Assembly (NCBI GenBank): GCA_003149565.1 | Contig: QCWH01000021.1 | Span: forward strand, 1 to 59,356 | DNA length: 59,356 nucleotides | Source of the DNA: Marivita sp. XM-24bin2 | GTDB lineage: Bacteria > Pseudomonadota > Alphaproteobacteria > Rhodobacterales > Rhodobacteraceae | Direction of reading: 5' to 3' | Shown here: piece after piece, positions 12,914 to 22,574 of the stretch | Layout of the letters: each line of letters begins with the position of its first letter | Numbering within the stretch: the first letter of the stretch is position 1 | Translations under genes and position numbers: made by a program | The notes under the pieces: model-generated | The model's database searches: none | Told to the model about the DNA's origin: nothing | The model's input: the letters and a program-made list of their open reading frames with translations, nothing else

Positions 12914-14152
12914 ATGGAAAAGTTGATCGAAACTGGAGTCACCCGGGGGGCAGCGCGGATGAACATGCACAAATCAAGCCGCGCAGCGCCGTTTCCATCA
13001 CGGCCCTTGCCGGACCACGAGGCTCGCCTGTCCGATCCCGCCCGCCTGAGCGCCTTGGCTGACGCGCAGGTGATGGACACCCCGCCGGACGAAATGTTTG
13101 ACCGTGCTGCGCGTCTTGCCACCAAGTTCCTCGGCGTGCCCGTTGGGCTTGCCTCTTTCGTTGCTGAGGATCGTCAATACTTCAAGGCGCAATGCGGTTT
13201 GCCGGGTGGAGCAGATGCGGATCGCGAAACACCGCTGAGCCATTCATTCTGCCAATACGTTGTGGCGCATGACCGCCCGCTTGCCGTGTCCGACTCGCGC
13301 GAACACCCGTTGCTGAGCACCAATGATGCGATAGCCGATTTGGGTGTTATTGCCTATCTTGGCGTTCCGATCCACGCTCCAAATGGGGCCCCGATCGGGT
13401 CGTTTTGCGCTATTAATGATACGCCGCGCGTCTGGACCGACAGCGACGTCGATGTACTGACCGACCTTGCCGCGATGATCGAAACCGAACTGCATCTGCG
13501 ACATGAACGCGATGCGATGCAAACCTTGGCGCGCGAGATGAACCATCGCGTCAAGAACCTGTTTTCTGTGGTTGGCGGGATGATCGCGCTCACCGCACGG
13601 TCCACCGACAGCACTGCTGATATGGCGCGCGACCTCAAAGGACGGTTGGCGGCACTTGATCTTGCGCATTCGATGGTCAGCCCGGCCTTGGCGGATGGTC
13701 GCTTTGATCCTCAAGGGCTGGACCTTCACGATCTGATCGACCGTTTGGTGCAACCGCATCAGATGCCCGGCCGGGCGCAGGTCGCATTGGATGTGCCAAC
13801 TCTGCGATTGTCGGGAGGGGCCGTCACCGATCTGGCCCTGGTGATCCACGAACTCGCCACAAATGCCGCCAAATATGGCGCGTTGTCTGACCCAGAGGGC
13901 AAGGTGTCGATCATTGGCGCACAGGACGGTGACACCTTGCGCCTCAACTGGAGCGAAGCGGGCGGGCCAACGATTGCGGCGGCACCCTCGGACAAAGGCT
14001 TTGGCAGCAAGCTCATCGAGGCGACGGTTACGCGCCAGATGAACGGGTCGCTTGACACGCAATGGGGCGAAGGCGGTGTCTCGCATGCCCTGACCCTGCC
14101 GCTGTCAGTGTTCGATGCAGAGGGGCCGGCTGCCTCATCCACTCCGGGCTGA
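12914..14152 (+). CDS. GAF-domain sensor histidine kinase, HWE/HisKA_2 type
   Basis: A 412-aa soluble kinase with no membrane segment. An N-terminal GAF domain (about residues 40-190) is recognisable from TKFLGVPVGLASFVAEDRQ and FCQYVVAHDRPLAVSDSREH. The phosphoacceptor helix has the HisKA_2 form EMNHRVKNLFSVVGGM. The ATPase domain has an N-box HELATNAAKYGAL and a late GFGSKLIEATVTRQMNG. Such kinases often feed general stress or light and redox responses. No partner response regulator lies next to it. Another start at ATG 12959 is possible. It follows bchJ at 150 bases, and a functional link is unproven. Confidence 0.85.
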   Translation: MEKLIETGVTRGAARMNMHKSSRAAPFPSRPLPDHEARLSDPARLSALADAQVMDTPPDEMFDRAARLATKFLGVPVGLASFVAEDRQYFKAQCGLPGGADADRETPLSHSFCQYVVAHDRPLAVSDSREHPLLSTNDAIADLGVIAYLGVPIHAPNGAPIGSFCAINDTPRVWTDSDVDVLTDLAAMIETELHLRHERDAMQTLAREMNHRVKNLFSVVGGMIALTARSTDSTADMARDLKGRLAALDLAHSMVSPALADGRFDPQGLDLHDLIDRLVQPHQMPGRAQVALDVPTLRLSGGAVTDLALVIHELATNAAKYGALSDPEGKVSIIGAQDGDTLRLNWSEAGGPTIAAAPSDKGFGSKLIEATVTRQMNGSLDTQWGEGGVSHALTLPLSVFDAEGPAASSTPG

Positions 14153-14273
14153 TCACACGGGCATCGGGTCACGTCGGGTTGAAGCGGCGGTTGCGCCACT
14201 TGAACCCACCTTCGGCTACGGCTAAACGCAGCGAAAGATCCGCTATCCGCAGAAATCGAGGGGACCTCGTCTC

Positions 14274-14561
14274 ATGTCCATTGACATCGAAACCGCCGCC
14301 CGTGTGGCCAAGCTTGCGCGCATTCGCGTCGAAGACGACGCTCTGCCCGCGCTGGCCCAGGAATTCAGCAACATCCTCGGCTTCATCGAGCAGCTGAATG
14401 AGGTCGATGTAGACGGCGTGGAGCCGATGGTCAGCGTCGAGCCAATGCGCCTGAAGCGCCGCAAGGACGGGGTGACCGATGGCGGGATGCAGGACAAGGT
14501 TCTGGCAAACGCCCCCGACGCCCGCGAGGGCTTTTTCGCCGTGCCGAAGGTGGTGGAATAA
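14274..14561 (+). CDS. gatC: Asp-tRNA(Asn)/Glu-tRNA(Gln) amidotransferase subunit C
   Basis: A 95-aa subunit of normal family length with the typical start [17 protein letters not shown] and the later [14 protein letters not shown]. GatC stabilises the GatA-GatB complex that converts Glu-tRNA(Gln) to Gln-tRNA(Gln). Its TAA overlaps the ATG of gatA by one base, so the two are translationally coupled. GatB is not in the window. Confidence 0.94.
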   Translation: MSIDIETAARVAKLARIRVEDDALPALAQEFSNILGFIEQLNEVDVDGVEPMVSVEPMRLKRRKDGVTDGGMQDKVLANAPDAREGFFAVPKVVE

Positions 14562-16045
14562 TGACCGATCTGACCAAACTCAAAATCTCGGAAGCCCGCG
14601 ACGCTCTGCGCAAGGGCGATGTGACCTCGGCCGAACTGACCGAAGCCTGCCTTTCCGCGATCGACAAGGCCGACGCCTTGGGTGCATTTGTGCACAAGAC
14701 GCCCGAAGTCGCGATGGGTCAGGCGAAATCCGCTGATGACCGGATCAAGGCGGGCGACGCCCCTGACCTCTGCGGCATCCCGCTCGGCATCAAGGATCTC
14801 TTCTGCACCAAAGGCGTGCCGTCCCAGGCCGCCAGTGCGATCCTCAACGGCTTCAAGCCGGAATACGAAAGCACTGTCACAAGCCAGCTTTTCGACGCGG
14901 GCGCGGTCATGCTGGGCAAGCTCAACATGGACGAGTTTGCCATGGGCTCGTCCAATGAAACCTCGACCTATGGCAACGCAATCAACCCGTGGCGCCGTGG
15001 CAATGACGAAACCGCCCTGACACCGGGCGGCTCGTCGGGTGGCTCGGCCAGCGCCGTTGCCGCAGACCTCTGCCTTGGCGCGACAGGCACCGACACAGGC
15101 GGCTCCATCCGTCAGCCCGCCGCCTTCACCGGCATCACCGGCATCAAGCCGACCTATGGCCGCTGCTCGCGCTGGGGCATCGTCGCCTTCGCCTCGTCGC
15201 TTGACCAAGCGGGGCCAATGACGAAAGACGTGCGCGACGCCGCGATCATGCTGGAAGCAATGTGCGGGCACGACCCGAAAGACAGCACCTCAGCCGACCT
15301 GGCCGTGCCGAATTTCGAGGCGATGCTGACCGGTGACATCAAGGGCAAGACCATCGGCATTCCGCGCGAATACACCATGGACGGCATGCCGGACGAGATC
15401 GAGGCGCTCTGGTCTGAGGGCCGCAAGATGCTTGCAGACGCCGGTGCCACCATCAAGGATATCAGCCTGCCGCACACCAAATACGCGCTGCCCGCCTATT
15501 ACGTGATCGCGCCCGCCGAGGCATCCTCGAACCTCGCCCGCTATGACGGCGTGCGCTACGGCCACCGCGCGAAGCTGGCGCAGGGGGACGGCATCACCGA
15601 GATGTACGAAAAGACCCGCGCCGAAGGTTTCGGTCCCGAGGTGCAGCGCCGCGTGATGGTGGGCACGTACGTGCTCTCCGCGGGCTTCTACGACGCCTAT
15701 TACAATCGCGCTCGCAAGGTCCGTACTCTGATCAAAAAGGACTTTGAGGACGTCTTCGCCGAAGGTATTGACGCGATCCTCACGCCCGCTACGCCCTCGG
15801 CCGCGTTCGAGCTTGGCAAAGACGTGACCGATCCGGTCGAGATGTATCTCAACGACGTCTTCACCGTGACCGTGAACCTCGCCGGTCTGCCGGGCATCTC
15901 GGTGCCGACTGGGCTCGACAAACAAGGCTTGCCGCTGGGTCTGCAACTGATTGGTCGACCGTGGGAAGAGGGGGATCTGCTGAACACCGCCTATGCCCTC
16001 GAACAGGCGGCGGGCTTTGTGGCAAAGCCGAGCCAATGGTGGTGA
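14561..16045 (+). CDS. gatA: Asp-tRNA(Asn)/Glu-tRNA(Gln) amidotransferase subunit A
   Basis: A 494-aa amidase-signature protein of full length. It frees ammonia from glutamine for transamidation of misacylated tRNA. The Ser-cisSer-Lys centre is visible in [14 protein letters not shown] (Lys) and [16 protein letters not shown] (cis-Ser), then [13 protein letters not shown] (nucleophile Ser). It ends just before the lipoprotein gene, whose first candidate ATG (16036) lies inside its 3' end. Confidence 0.95.
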   Translation: MTDLTKLKISEARDALRKGDVTSAELTEACLSAIDKADALGAFVHKTPEVAMGQAKSADDRIKAGDAPDLCGIPLGIKDLFCTKGVPSQAASAILNGFKPEYESTVTSQLFDAGAVMLGKLNMDEFAMGSSNETSTYGNAINPWRRGNDETALTPGGSSGGSASAVAADLCLGATGTDTGGSIRQPAAFTGITGIKPTYGRCSRWGIVAFASSLDQAGPMTKDVRDAAIMLEAMCGHDPKDSTSADLAVPNFEAMLTGDIKGKTIGIPREYTMDGMPDEIEALWSEGRKMLADAGATIKDISLPHTKYALPAYYVIAPAEASSNLARYDGVRYGHRAKLAQGDGITEMYEKTRAEGFGPEVQRRVMVGTYVLSAGFYDAYYNRARKVRTLIKKDFEDVFAEGIDAILTPATPSAAFELGKDVTDPVEMYLNDVFTVTVNLAGLPGISVPTGLDKQGLPLGLQLIGRPWEEGDLLNTAYALEQAAGFVAKPSQWW

Positions 16046-16068
16046 TTTCACGCCGAATGAGGCAGGAC

Positions 16069-16776
16069 ATGACCCAGACACACGGCATATTGCGCGGCTT
16101 GGCCGGAGGTGCCGCGCTTCTCGTGGTAACCGCCTGCAGCCCGACGGTTCCGGACAGCGCGGTTGGCTTTGACCGGTACGACGGCTACCAAGAACGCCGC
16201 GAAGCGGTCCTCGAAGGGCGCGTGGCTCCAACCACCATTGGTCCTCCTCCCACCGTGACAGGAGCGCCGCTTTCCGCCACCGGTCCGCTGGATGCGACCG
16301 ATCTCGAAGCGCGCCGCGCGAATTCCGGCGTCGATCCTGTGCAGGCCTCGCCCAGCAATCCGGCGCCGCAGATCGTGGAAAACGCCGCGGGCATCTCGGA
16401 CGAAAACGACTTTAATGCGGTCTCCAACACGCGCAGCATCGAAGGCGACGCAGCTCTGATCGCGCAGAACCGGGCGCAGTATCAGGTCATCGCACCCGAG
16501 GCGCTGCCCACCCGGCCCGGCACAAATACGCCAAACATCGTTGCTTACGCGCTGCAGACCAACAATCCCAAGGGCGCGCCGATCTATCGTCGCTCGGCCT
16601 TTGCGTCTGAAAACCGGCATCTGCGCAACTGTGCGAGCTTCGCGTCCGCCGACCTCGCGCAAGAGGCGTTTCTTGCGAATGGCGGGCCGGAGCGTGATCG
16701 TCAAAACCTCGATCCTGATGGGGATGGCTTTGCCTGCAGCTGGGATCCGGCCCCCTTCCGCGCGGTGCGCAACTGA
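16069..16776 (+). CDS. Lipoprotein with C-terminal Excalibur-like calcium-binding motif
   Basis: A 235-aa predicted lipoprotein. The signal sequence runs to a lipobox LVVTAC, with Cys at about residue 23. A long low-complexity Pro/Thr/Ala stretch follows. The last 70 residues hold an Excalibur-type pattern: NCASFASADLAQEAF, then LDPDGDGFACSWDP, in which the DxDxDG loop suggests calcium binding. The start at 16069 was chosen because it begins the hydrophobic leader; ATGs at 16036 and 16057 in the same frame are alternatives. The stop overlaps the likely CTG start of the amidase. Confidence 0.75.
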   Translation: MTQTHGILRGLAGGAALLVVTACSPTVPDSAVGFDRYDGYQERREAVLEGRVAPTTIGPPPTVTGAPLSATGPLDATDLEARRANSGVDPVQASPSNPAPQIVENAAGISDENDFNAVSNTRSIEGDAALIAQNRAQYQVIAPEALPTRPGTNTPNIVAYALQTNNPKGAPIYRRSAFASENRHLRNCASFASADLAQEAFLANGGPERDRQNLDPDGDGFACSWDPAPFRAVRN

Positions 16777-17435
16777 CGCCGCTTTGGCATCCCTCGCCAA
16801 ATTACGGGCCGCGCCGCGGCGGCGCGCGGCCTGACCTGATCGTTCTGCATTACACCGCGATGGACTGTGCCGAAAAGGCGCGCGACTGGTTGTGCTGCGA
16901 TGAGGCACAGGTCTCAGCCCACTACGTGATCGCGTCAAATGGGACCGTGTGGCAACTGGTCGATGAGGCAGACCGTGCCTGGCATGCGGGGGCAGGGGCG
17001 TGGGGCCCGGTCACCGACGTGAACTCCCGCTCCATCGGCATCGAGATCTCGAATACCGGCAGCACACCGTTTGCGGCAAAGCAGATGGACGCGCTGGACA
17101 TTTTGGTGGCCGCGATCATGGACCGTCATTCCATCCCGCCAGAGCGGGTGATCGGCCATTCCGACATGGCCCCGGGCCGCAAAATCGATCCCGGCCCCCG
17201 CTTTGACTGGCAGCGCCTTGCACGACAGGGACTCGCTATCTGGCCCGATGCCGAGGGCTTTGGCGATTTTACAGAGAACGCGCGCCGCTTCGGCTACACC
17301 GCCGATGTTCCTGCCGACAGGCTGCTGCACAGCTTCCGCCTGCGGTTCCGCCCCAACGTCTCCGGGCCGCTTGACAACACCGACCGCGGACTCATGGCCA
17401 ATCTCGCACGGCGCTGGCCCGTCTCGGTGTCCTGA
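16773..17435 (+). CDS. N-acetylmuramoyl-L-alanine amidase (AmiD/Ami_2 type), probable CTG start
   Basis: A zinc amidase that cuts the bond between muramic acid and the peptide of peptidoglycan. The fold-defining start LWHPSPNYGPR and the first zinc ligand in IVLHYTAMD lie upstream of the first ATG (16860), so a start there would lose a catalytic His. Between the in-frame stop at 16716 and this region there is no ATG, GTG or TTG, only CTG. The CTG at 16773 overlaps the lipoprotein TGA as CTGA, like the usual ATGA coupling, giving 220 aa. Later motifs are HAGAGAWG, NSRSIGIEISN, and VIGHSDMAPGRKIDPG with the remaining ligand and catalytic residues. No signal peptide is seen. Confidence 0.75.
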   Translation: MTPLWHPSPNYGPRRGGARPDLIVLHYTAMDCAEKARDWLCCDEAQVSAHYVIASNGTVWQLVDEADRAWHAGAGAWGPVTDVNSRSIGIEISNTGSTPFAAKQMDALDILVAAIMDRHSIPPERVIGHSDMAPGRKIDPGPRFDWQRLARQGLAIWPDAEGFGDFTENARRFGYTADVPADRLLHSFRLRFRPNVSGPLDNTDRGLMANLARRWPVSVS

Positions 17436-17465
17436 TCTTCTCTGTTTCTCATATACCTCGGGGGT

Positions 17466-17524
17466 CTGGGGGCTGGCCCCCAGTGTTTCCGTCGACGGAA
17501 ACACGCGATGCGTCAACGCATCGC
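17466..17524. terminator. Triple palindrome between convergent amidase and pccR-like genes
   Basis: CTGGGGG/CCCCCAG (17466-17483) is followed by a perfect 22-base palindrome centred on CCGTCGACGG (17483-17504) and by a near-perfect one centred on GATGCGTCAACGCATC (17505-17524). The last two belong to the repeat family also found at 28793-28835 and 47471-47509. Confidence 0.65.
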
Positions 17525-17531
17525 CCCGCGC

Positions 17532-18929
17532 TCAACTCAACTCGTAAGGCAGGATCCCGCGCCGATGCGGCTGGATCGTCAGCTTCCGTTCCAAAGGCGG
17601 CACCGAGCGTTGGTGGCAGTTTGCCCGCTCACAGATGCGGCAGGAAATCCCGATAGGCTCGAACGCCCCGTCGCGTGTCAGATCGAGCCCGTCCGCATAG
17701 ACCAGCGCGCCTGCATGCTTGACCTCGCATCCCAGCGCAATTGCATAACGGCGCACCGGCGCGCCGAAGTGACCGCCGGTTTTCGACACATCGCGTGCCA
17801 GTGAAATGTACCGCACCCCGTCCGGGGTTTCCGCCAACTGACGCAGGAACCGACCCGGCGTCTCGAAGGCGCGATGTACGTTCCAAAGCGGGCATGCTCC
17901 TCCAAAGCGCGCGAATTGCAACCGTGTGGCCGAATGGCGTTTTGTGATCGTGCCAGCCTGATCGACGCGGACAAAGAAGAACGGGATGCCTTTGGCACCG
18001 GGCCGTTGCAGGGTCGAGAGACGATGCGCGACCTGTTCGATGGAGGCCCCGAAACGTCGCGCCATCAGCTCAAGATCATGTCGCGTGTCATGCGCGGCTT
18101 GCAGGAATTGGCCGTAGGGCATCACTGCCGCCCCGGCAAAGTAATTCGCCAGCCCCAACCGCGCGATGGCCCGGGCCGCATCCGATTGGAAGCGCCCCAG
18201 ATCGAGCGTTGCATCCAGAAGCTTGCCATGCCGCGTCAGGGCAAGTTGCAGCATCATCTGAAAGGTTTGCGTCTCGGGAGCGGCAAGAGAAGAGAGCGTG
18301 ACCTCCTGCCGCAATTCATCGAACCGGCGCAGTTCGGGCATATTGGCAAAGCGCACCTGCAGACCTTCGGCTTCAAGCCCGCGAATGGCGGCGCGTACGC
18401 GGTCTGATCCTGTCAGCTTTGTGGCAACCCGTTCGGCCGCCTTGTCCACCGCGTCGATGTAATTGTCGCAATAGTGAAAGAAGTCGCGCACCTCTTCCCA
18501 CGGCGAGGGCTGCAGCTGCGCCCCTTCGCGGCCCAGTGCCTCGTCCAGCGAGGCAAGGCGTTCATGCGTCTGGCGATACGCCCGGTGCAATTCAAGGAAC
18601 GCCCGCGCCAGTCCTGGCGCATTCGAAGCGGTCAGGCGCAGGTCCGCCACTGGCGGTGTGGCATCGGCAAAGACCGGATCGGCCAACGCCTCGCGCATGT
18701 CCGAAATCATTCGTTCCGCATCGCCCTGACCCAGTTCGGTGACATCGACGCCGAACTCCTGTGCCAGCGCCAGCACGACCGTGGTCGAGAGTGGGCGCTT
18801 GTTGTTCTCCATCTGGTTCAGATAGGGAAGGGACACCCCCAGCTTGGCGGCAAAGTCACGCTGGGTGATCCCGAGGCGCGTCCGGATCTCGCGCAGTTTG
18901 GCGCCGGCATAGAGTTTCTGGGTCGGCAT
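17532..18929 (-). CDS. pccR: ScfR-family regulator of propionyl-CoA carboxylase (PccR-like)
   Basis: A 465-aa transcription factor. Residues 7-62 are an XRE-type helix-turn-helix (TQRDFAAKLGVSLPYLNQME). The rest is the long short-chain fatty acyl-CoA regulator domain, which ends in the Cys-rich signature ISCRICERANCHQRSVPP. PccR in Rhodobacter sphaeroides controls propionyl-CoA carboxylase in response to propionyl-CoA, and this gene sits close to pccB. TTTGCAAA-like half-sites lie directly upstream (18942-18980) and again before pccB (20270-20322), which suggests self-regulation and control of pccB. Confidence 0.85.
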   Translation of the reverse strand: MPTQKLYAGAKLREIRTRLGITQRDFAAKLGVSLPYLNQMENNKRPLSTTVVLALAQEFGVDVTELGQGDAERMISDMREALADPVFADATPPVADLRLTASNAPGLARAFLELHRAYRQTHERLASLDEALGREGAQLQPSPWEEVRDFFHYCDNYIDAVDKAAERVATKLTGSDRVRAAIRGLEAEGLQVRFANMPELRRFDELRQEVTLSSLAAPETQTFQMMLQLALTRHGKLLDATLDLGRFQSDAARAIARLGLANYFAGAAVMPYGQFLQAAHDTRHDLELMARRFGASIEQVAHRLSTLQRPGAKGIPFFFVRVDQAGTITKRHSATRLQFARFGGACPLWNVHRAFETPGRFLRQLAETPDGVRYISLARDVSKTGGHFGAPVRRYAIALGCEVKHAGALVYADGLDLTRDGAFEPIGISCRICERANCHQRSVPPLERKLTIQPHRRGILPYELS

Positions 18930-18941
18930 TCTGTCCTCGAA

Positions 18942-18980
18942 CTTTGCAGCTTTGCAGCCGGTCAGTTTCGAGTTTGCAAA
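18942..18980. promoter_or_regulatory. Putative PccR operator upstream of pccR
   Basis: Half-sites TTTGCAG at 18943-18949, TTTGCAG at 18951-18957 and a perfect TTTGCAAA at 18973-18980 sit in the 52-base gap between the MFS stop and the pccR start. The same word is clustered upstream of pccB. Confidence 0.6.
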
Positions 18981-18981
18981 T

Positions 18982-20211
18982 TCACCCTGCGCTGTCCAGC
19001 CCTGCCAACCGCGCAGAGCGCCAGATCACAAGCTGGATCGCCACAATCGCGCAGACCGCAGTGACCAGCATGATCCAAAGCAGCGGCCACGGTCCGGCTC
19101 CGGGCACCAAAAGCGCGCCTGCCAAAGCCGACAGCCCCGCGCCACCGCCCAGCATGATCGCGCCGCCAAGGCCCGAGGCTGTTCCGGCAAGATGGGGGCG
19201 TACCGACAGCATGCCGGCCGTGGCGTTGGGAATCGTCATACCGTTGCCCAAGCCCACAAAGGTCATGAAGCCGAAGAAGGTCCATTCCGACCCAAGGCCC
19301 AGCCAGAACACCAGCATCGACAGGACGATCCCGGAGCAATTGATCAGCGTTCCAATGAACACCATACGGTTCACGCCGATCCGCGCCGAGAACCGGCCCG
19401 AGACGAAATTGCCGAGGAAATACCCAATGGCCGGTGCGCCGAAGAAAAAGCCAAGCTCTGCCGGGCTCATTCCAAAGACTTCCGTCCCGACAAACGGGGC
19501 GCCGCCAAGATAGGCAAAGAACGCGCCCGAGGACATGGCCGATGCAATGGCGTAGCCCCAAAAGCGTGGGCTGGTCAGAAGTTCGGGGTATTGTGCGAAT
19601 TGCTGTCCAAGGGTCAGACCGCTGACCGCTGCGGTTTCGCCAAGATCGCCCCATGTCAGCCAGAACATGCCAATTCCAAGAATCAGCAGAAGCCAGAAAT
19701 TGGCCTGCCAGCCGAAATACTGATCCAGCACACCACCAAAGGCCGGGCCGATCATTGGCACAACGGCCATGCCCATCGTCACGTAGCCGATCATGGACGC
19801 GGCCTGGTCCTGTGGCACGCAATCCCGCACCACGGCGCGGCTGAGCACCATTGCTGTCACGATCACGGCCTGCGCCATGCGGAAGCCGAGGAAGGTGTAG
19901 ATGTCGGGGGCATGGATGCAGCCCAATGTGGCGACGCAGAACCCTCCGATTCCCCACAGGATCACCGGGCGGCGGCCAAGCTTGTCGGAGATTGGGCCAA
20001 TCAGGATTTGCAGGATTGCGTTCACACCGAGATAGACCGCGACCGACAGCTGCATCAGCCAATATTCGGTCTGAAAATAGGCCGTCATATTGGGTAGGGA
20101 CGGCAGGAAGATGTTCATCACCAACGCCGAAAGACCTGCGAGCAGGATCAGTGTGACAATATGTGGCGGTGTGGAGCGGTCGAGAAATCGGACCTTAGAG
20201 GCGTAACTCAT
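18982..20211 (-). CDS. Bcr/CflA-type MFS drug efflux transporter
   Basis: A 409-aa protein with about twelve hydrophobic segments. The Bcr/CflA-like motif FRMAQAVIVTAMVLSRAVVRD (shown here across one contact region) and the loop LGRRPVILWG between helices 2 and 3 identify the drug:H+ antiporter group. It lies between pccB and pccR and is divergent from pccB, so the TTTGCAAA cluster at 20270-20322 could control it as well. The substrate is unknown. It may export organic acids or drugs, and no sequence feature decides. Confidence 0.82.
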   Translation of the reverse strand: MSYASKVRFLDRSTPPHIVTLILLAGLSALVMNIFLPSLPNMTAYFQTEYWLMQLSVAVYLGVNAILQILIGPISDKLGRRPVILWGIGGFCVATLGCIHAPDIYTFLGFRMAQAVIVTAMVLSRAVVRDCVPQDQAASMIGYVTMGMAVVPMIGPAFGGVLDQYFGWQANFWLLLILGIGMFWLTWGDLGETAAVSGLTLGQQFAQYPELLTSPRFWGYAIASAMSSGAFFAYLGGAPFVGTEVFGMSPAELGFFFGAPAIGYFLGNFVSGRFSARIGVNRMVFIGTLINCSGIVLSMLVFWLGLGSEWTFFGFMTFVGLGNGMTIPNATAGMLSVRPHLAGTASGLGGAIMLGGGAGLSALAGALLVPGAGPWPLLWIMLVTAVCAIVAIQLVIWRSARLAGLDSAG

Positions 20212-20269
20212 ATCCTATCGCTACGCTTGCGGTTGAGGATTGTCCATATTCCAAGGCGTAACGATACAA

Positions 20270-20322
20270 TTTGCAGATTTGCAATTTGCAAAACATATTA
20301 TTTTCATAGTTTGCAAATTTGC
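20270..20322. promoter_or_regulatory. Putative PccR operator array upstream of pccB
   Basis: Five TTTGC-type half-sites occur within 53 bases: TTTGCAGA (20270-20277), TTTGCAAT (20278-20285), TTTGCAAA (20285-20292), TTTGCAAA (20310-20317) and TTTGC (20318-20322). They end 65 bases before the pccB ATG. The intervening TATTAT could be a -10 element. R. sphaeroides PccR is known to act on paired TTTGCAAA motifs. Confidence 0.7.
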
Positions 20323-20387
20323 TCTTTAGCGCTTGAGACCTAGCCGCGCCTCAGTATGTTCGCCGCAAAGCGACAAAGGGACGGTCC

Positions 20388-21920
20388 ATGAAAGATATTC
20401 TGCAAGAGTTGGAGACGCGCCGCGCCGATGCCCGCATGGGTGGTGGTCAGAAACGCATTGATGCGCAGCACGCGCGGGGCAAGCTGACAGCGCGCGAACG
20501 GGTCGAACTGCTGCTCGATGAAGGCAGCTTTGAAGAATACGACATGTTCGTCACCCATCGCTGCACCGATTTCGGCATGGAAAAGAACCGACCTGCAGGC
20601 GATGGTGTGGTCACCGGGTGGGGCACGATCAATGGCCGCATGGTCTATGTGTTCTCTCAGGACTTTACGGTTCTGGGGGGGTCGGTTTCGGCCACCCATG
20701 CGATGAAGATCTGCAAGATCATGGATATGGCGATGCAGAATGGCGCGCCGGTGATCGGGATCAACGACTCGGGTGGCGCGCGTATTCAGGAAGGCGTCGA
20801 CAGTCTTGCGGGCTATGGCGAGGTGTTCCAGCGCAATATCATGGCATCGGGCGTGGTGCCGCAGATCAGCGTGATCATGGGGCCTTGTGCGGGTGGGGCG
20901 GTTTACAGCCCGGCGATGACCGACTTCATCTTTATGGTGAAGGACAGCTCATACATGTTCGTCACTGGCCCTGACGTGGTGAAGACCGTCACCAACGAAC
21001 AGGTCACCGCTGAAGAGCTTGGGGGGGCGTCGACCCATACCAAGAAATCCTCGGTCGCCGATGGTGCGTTCGATAATGACGTGGAAGCGCTGGCCGAGGT
21101 GCGGCGTCTGGTGGATTTCCTGCCGCTCAATAACCGTCAGCCGACACCGACGCGGCCGTTCTTTGACGATGTGGACCGGGTGGAGGAATCGCTCGACACT
21201 CTCGTGCCTGAAAACGCGAACACACCGTACGATATGAAGGAGTTGATCCTCAAGATCGCGGACGAGGGGGATTTCTACGAGATTCAGGAAGACTTCGCAA
21301 AGAACATCATCACCGGCTTCATCCGCCTTGAGGGGCAAACCGTGGGTGTGGTGGCGAACCAGCCGATGGTTCTGGCGGGCGTTCTGGACATCGATAGCGC
21401 CCGCAAGGCCGCGCGGTTTGTGCGCTTCTGCGACTGTTTTGGCATTCCGATCCTGACGCTTGTGGATGTTCCGGGCTTTTTGCCGGGAACGTCGCAGGAG
21501 TATAACGGCGTGATCAAGCACGGCGCGAAGCTGCTCTTTGCCTATGGTGAGGCGACTGTACCGAAGGTAACGGTCATTACCCGGAAATCTTACGGCGGGG
21601 CCTATGTGGTTATGGCCTCCAAGCACCTGCGCGCGGATGTGAACTATGCTTGGCCGACCTCTGAGATCGCTGTGATGGGCGCCAAGGGCGCGACCGAGAT
21701 CATCCACCGCGCTGATGCGGGCAATGCGGAAAAGATCGCGGCGCACACCAAGGAATATGAGGACCGGTTTGCCAACCCGTTCGTGGCGGCAGAGCGCGGC
21801 TTTATCGACGAGGTGATCCAGCCGCGCAGCACGCGCAAGCGGGTCGCCCGTGCCTTTGCCGCGCTGCGCTCAAAGCAGCAGTCAATGCCGTGGAAGAAGC
21901 ACGATAATATTCCGTTGTAA
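20388..21920 (+). CDS. pccB: Propionyl-CoA carboxylase beta subunit
   Basis: A 510-aa carboxyltransferase subunit. It transfers CO2 from carboxybiotin on PccA to propionyl-CoA, giving methylmalonyl-CoA. The oxyanion and acyl-CoA regions are [16 protein letters not shown] and [16 protein letters not shown], and the N-terminal start with [19 protein letters not shown] is standard. Full family length. The ribosome site AAAGGGA is 8-14 bases upstream. Expression is probably controlled by the adjacent PccR-like protein through the upstream half-site array. pccA follows 1.9 kb later, after four small genes. Confidence 0.95.
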   Translation: MKDILQELETRRADARMGGGQKRIDAQHARGKLTARERVELLLDEGSFEEYDMFVTHRCTDFGMEKNRPAGDGVVTGWGTINGRMVYVFSQDFTVLGGSVSATHAMKICKIMDMAMQNGAPVIGINDSGGARIQEGVDSLAGYGEVFQRNIMASGVVPQISVIMGPCAGGAVYSPAMTDFIFMVKDSSYMFVTGPDVVKTVTNEQVTAEELGGASTHTKKSSVADGAFDNDVEALAEVRRLVDFLPLNNRQPTPTRPFFDDVDRVEESLDTLVPENANTPYDMKELILKIADEGDFYEIQEDFAKNIITGFIRLEGQTVGVVANQPMVLAGVLDIDSARKAARFVRFCDCFGIPILTLVDVPGFLPGTSQEYNGVIKHGAKLLFAYGEATVPKVTVITRKSYGGAYVVMASKHLRADVNYAWPTSEIAVMGAKGATEIIHRADAGNAEKIAAHTKEYEDRFANPFVAAERGFIDEVIQPRSTRKRVARAFAALRSKQQSMPWKKHDNIPL

Positions 21921-21969
21921 CAAGGACGTCGGTGCGTGCGCGCACGCACCCTACGGGAGGAGGTCATCT

Positions 21970-22377
21970 GTGGCGAGAGGTGGAGCTTGGCAACATCTGA
22001 CAGCCGGCGCATTTGCGCTGAGCGGGACCGTTGCGATTGCCGCCGATGACCTTCTTCCCGTGCCCTCCGGCCAGCCTGTGACGTTCCACGAAATGCTGTG
22101 GGATCGGCCGGGCGGGGGGCTGACCTATCGCTTTCGGTTTGTCACACCCGAGATCGGGCAGGCCGGTCGTCAATATGAGGATGTGGAAATCGACATGCAG
22201 TATCTGTGCGAAACCTACGCCATTCCGCGTCTTGCCGAGACCGGGCCTCAGCCCAGCCAGATTGTCATTTCCTTTAGCCAGGAAGAGACAGAATTCGGTG
22301 TCGCCACGGACGCCGTCACCCAGTTTTTCGAGGCCTATCGGGTCGAAGACGGAACCTGCATCTTGGAGTTTTTCTGA
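21970..22377 (+). CDS. Exported protein of the DUF6497 type
   Basis: A 135-aa protein starting at GTG 21970 behind GGGAGGAGG. The first 25 residues form a signal peptide (AGAFALSGTVAIAADD, cleavage near AIA-AD). The mature part has conserved-looking PSGQPVTFHEMLWDRPGGG and CETYAIPRLAETGPQP, with two Cys (CETY and GTCILEFF) that may form a disulfide. No enzyme motif. It lies 49 bases after pccB and may be co-transcribed. The family name is given from memory of Rhodobacterales annotation and is less certain than the gene call. Confidence 0.7.
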   Translation: MARGGAWQHLTAGAFALSGTVAIAADDLLPVPSGQPVTFHEMLWDRPGGGLTYRFRFVTPEIGQAGRQYEDVEIDMQYLCETYAIPRLAETGPQPSQIVISFSQEETEFGVATDAVTQFFEAYRVEDGTCILEFF

Positions 22378-22502
22378 TGCATCCACAACATGTTGCGACC
22401 CATCCTTCGATCTCACCGGGGTTTGAGTCTTTTGCGTCACAGCACCGCGATGTTGCGGGCTGTGGATATCTTTTCACCATGATTTCAGGGTATTCTGAGG
22501 CC

Positions 22503-22574
22503 GACTGCACCCAAGCAGTCACTACCTCGAACCGAGGACAGGCAGGACCAGCAGGTCTTGTTGGGTCCTTTTTT
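22503..22574 (+). ncRNA. Structured RNA candidate ending in an intrinsic terminator
   Basis: Three consecutive stems occur in a 217-base gap without an ORF: GACTGC/GCAGTC (22503-22520), CCTCG/CGAGG (22525-22537) and AGGACC/GGTCCT (22544-22569) followed by TTTTTT. The T run ends 20 bases before the start of the next gene. It could be a small RNA or an attenuating leader. No promoter could be assigned with confidence. Confidence 0.4.
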
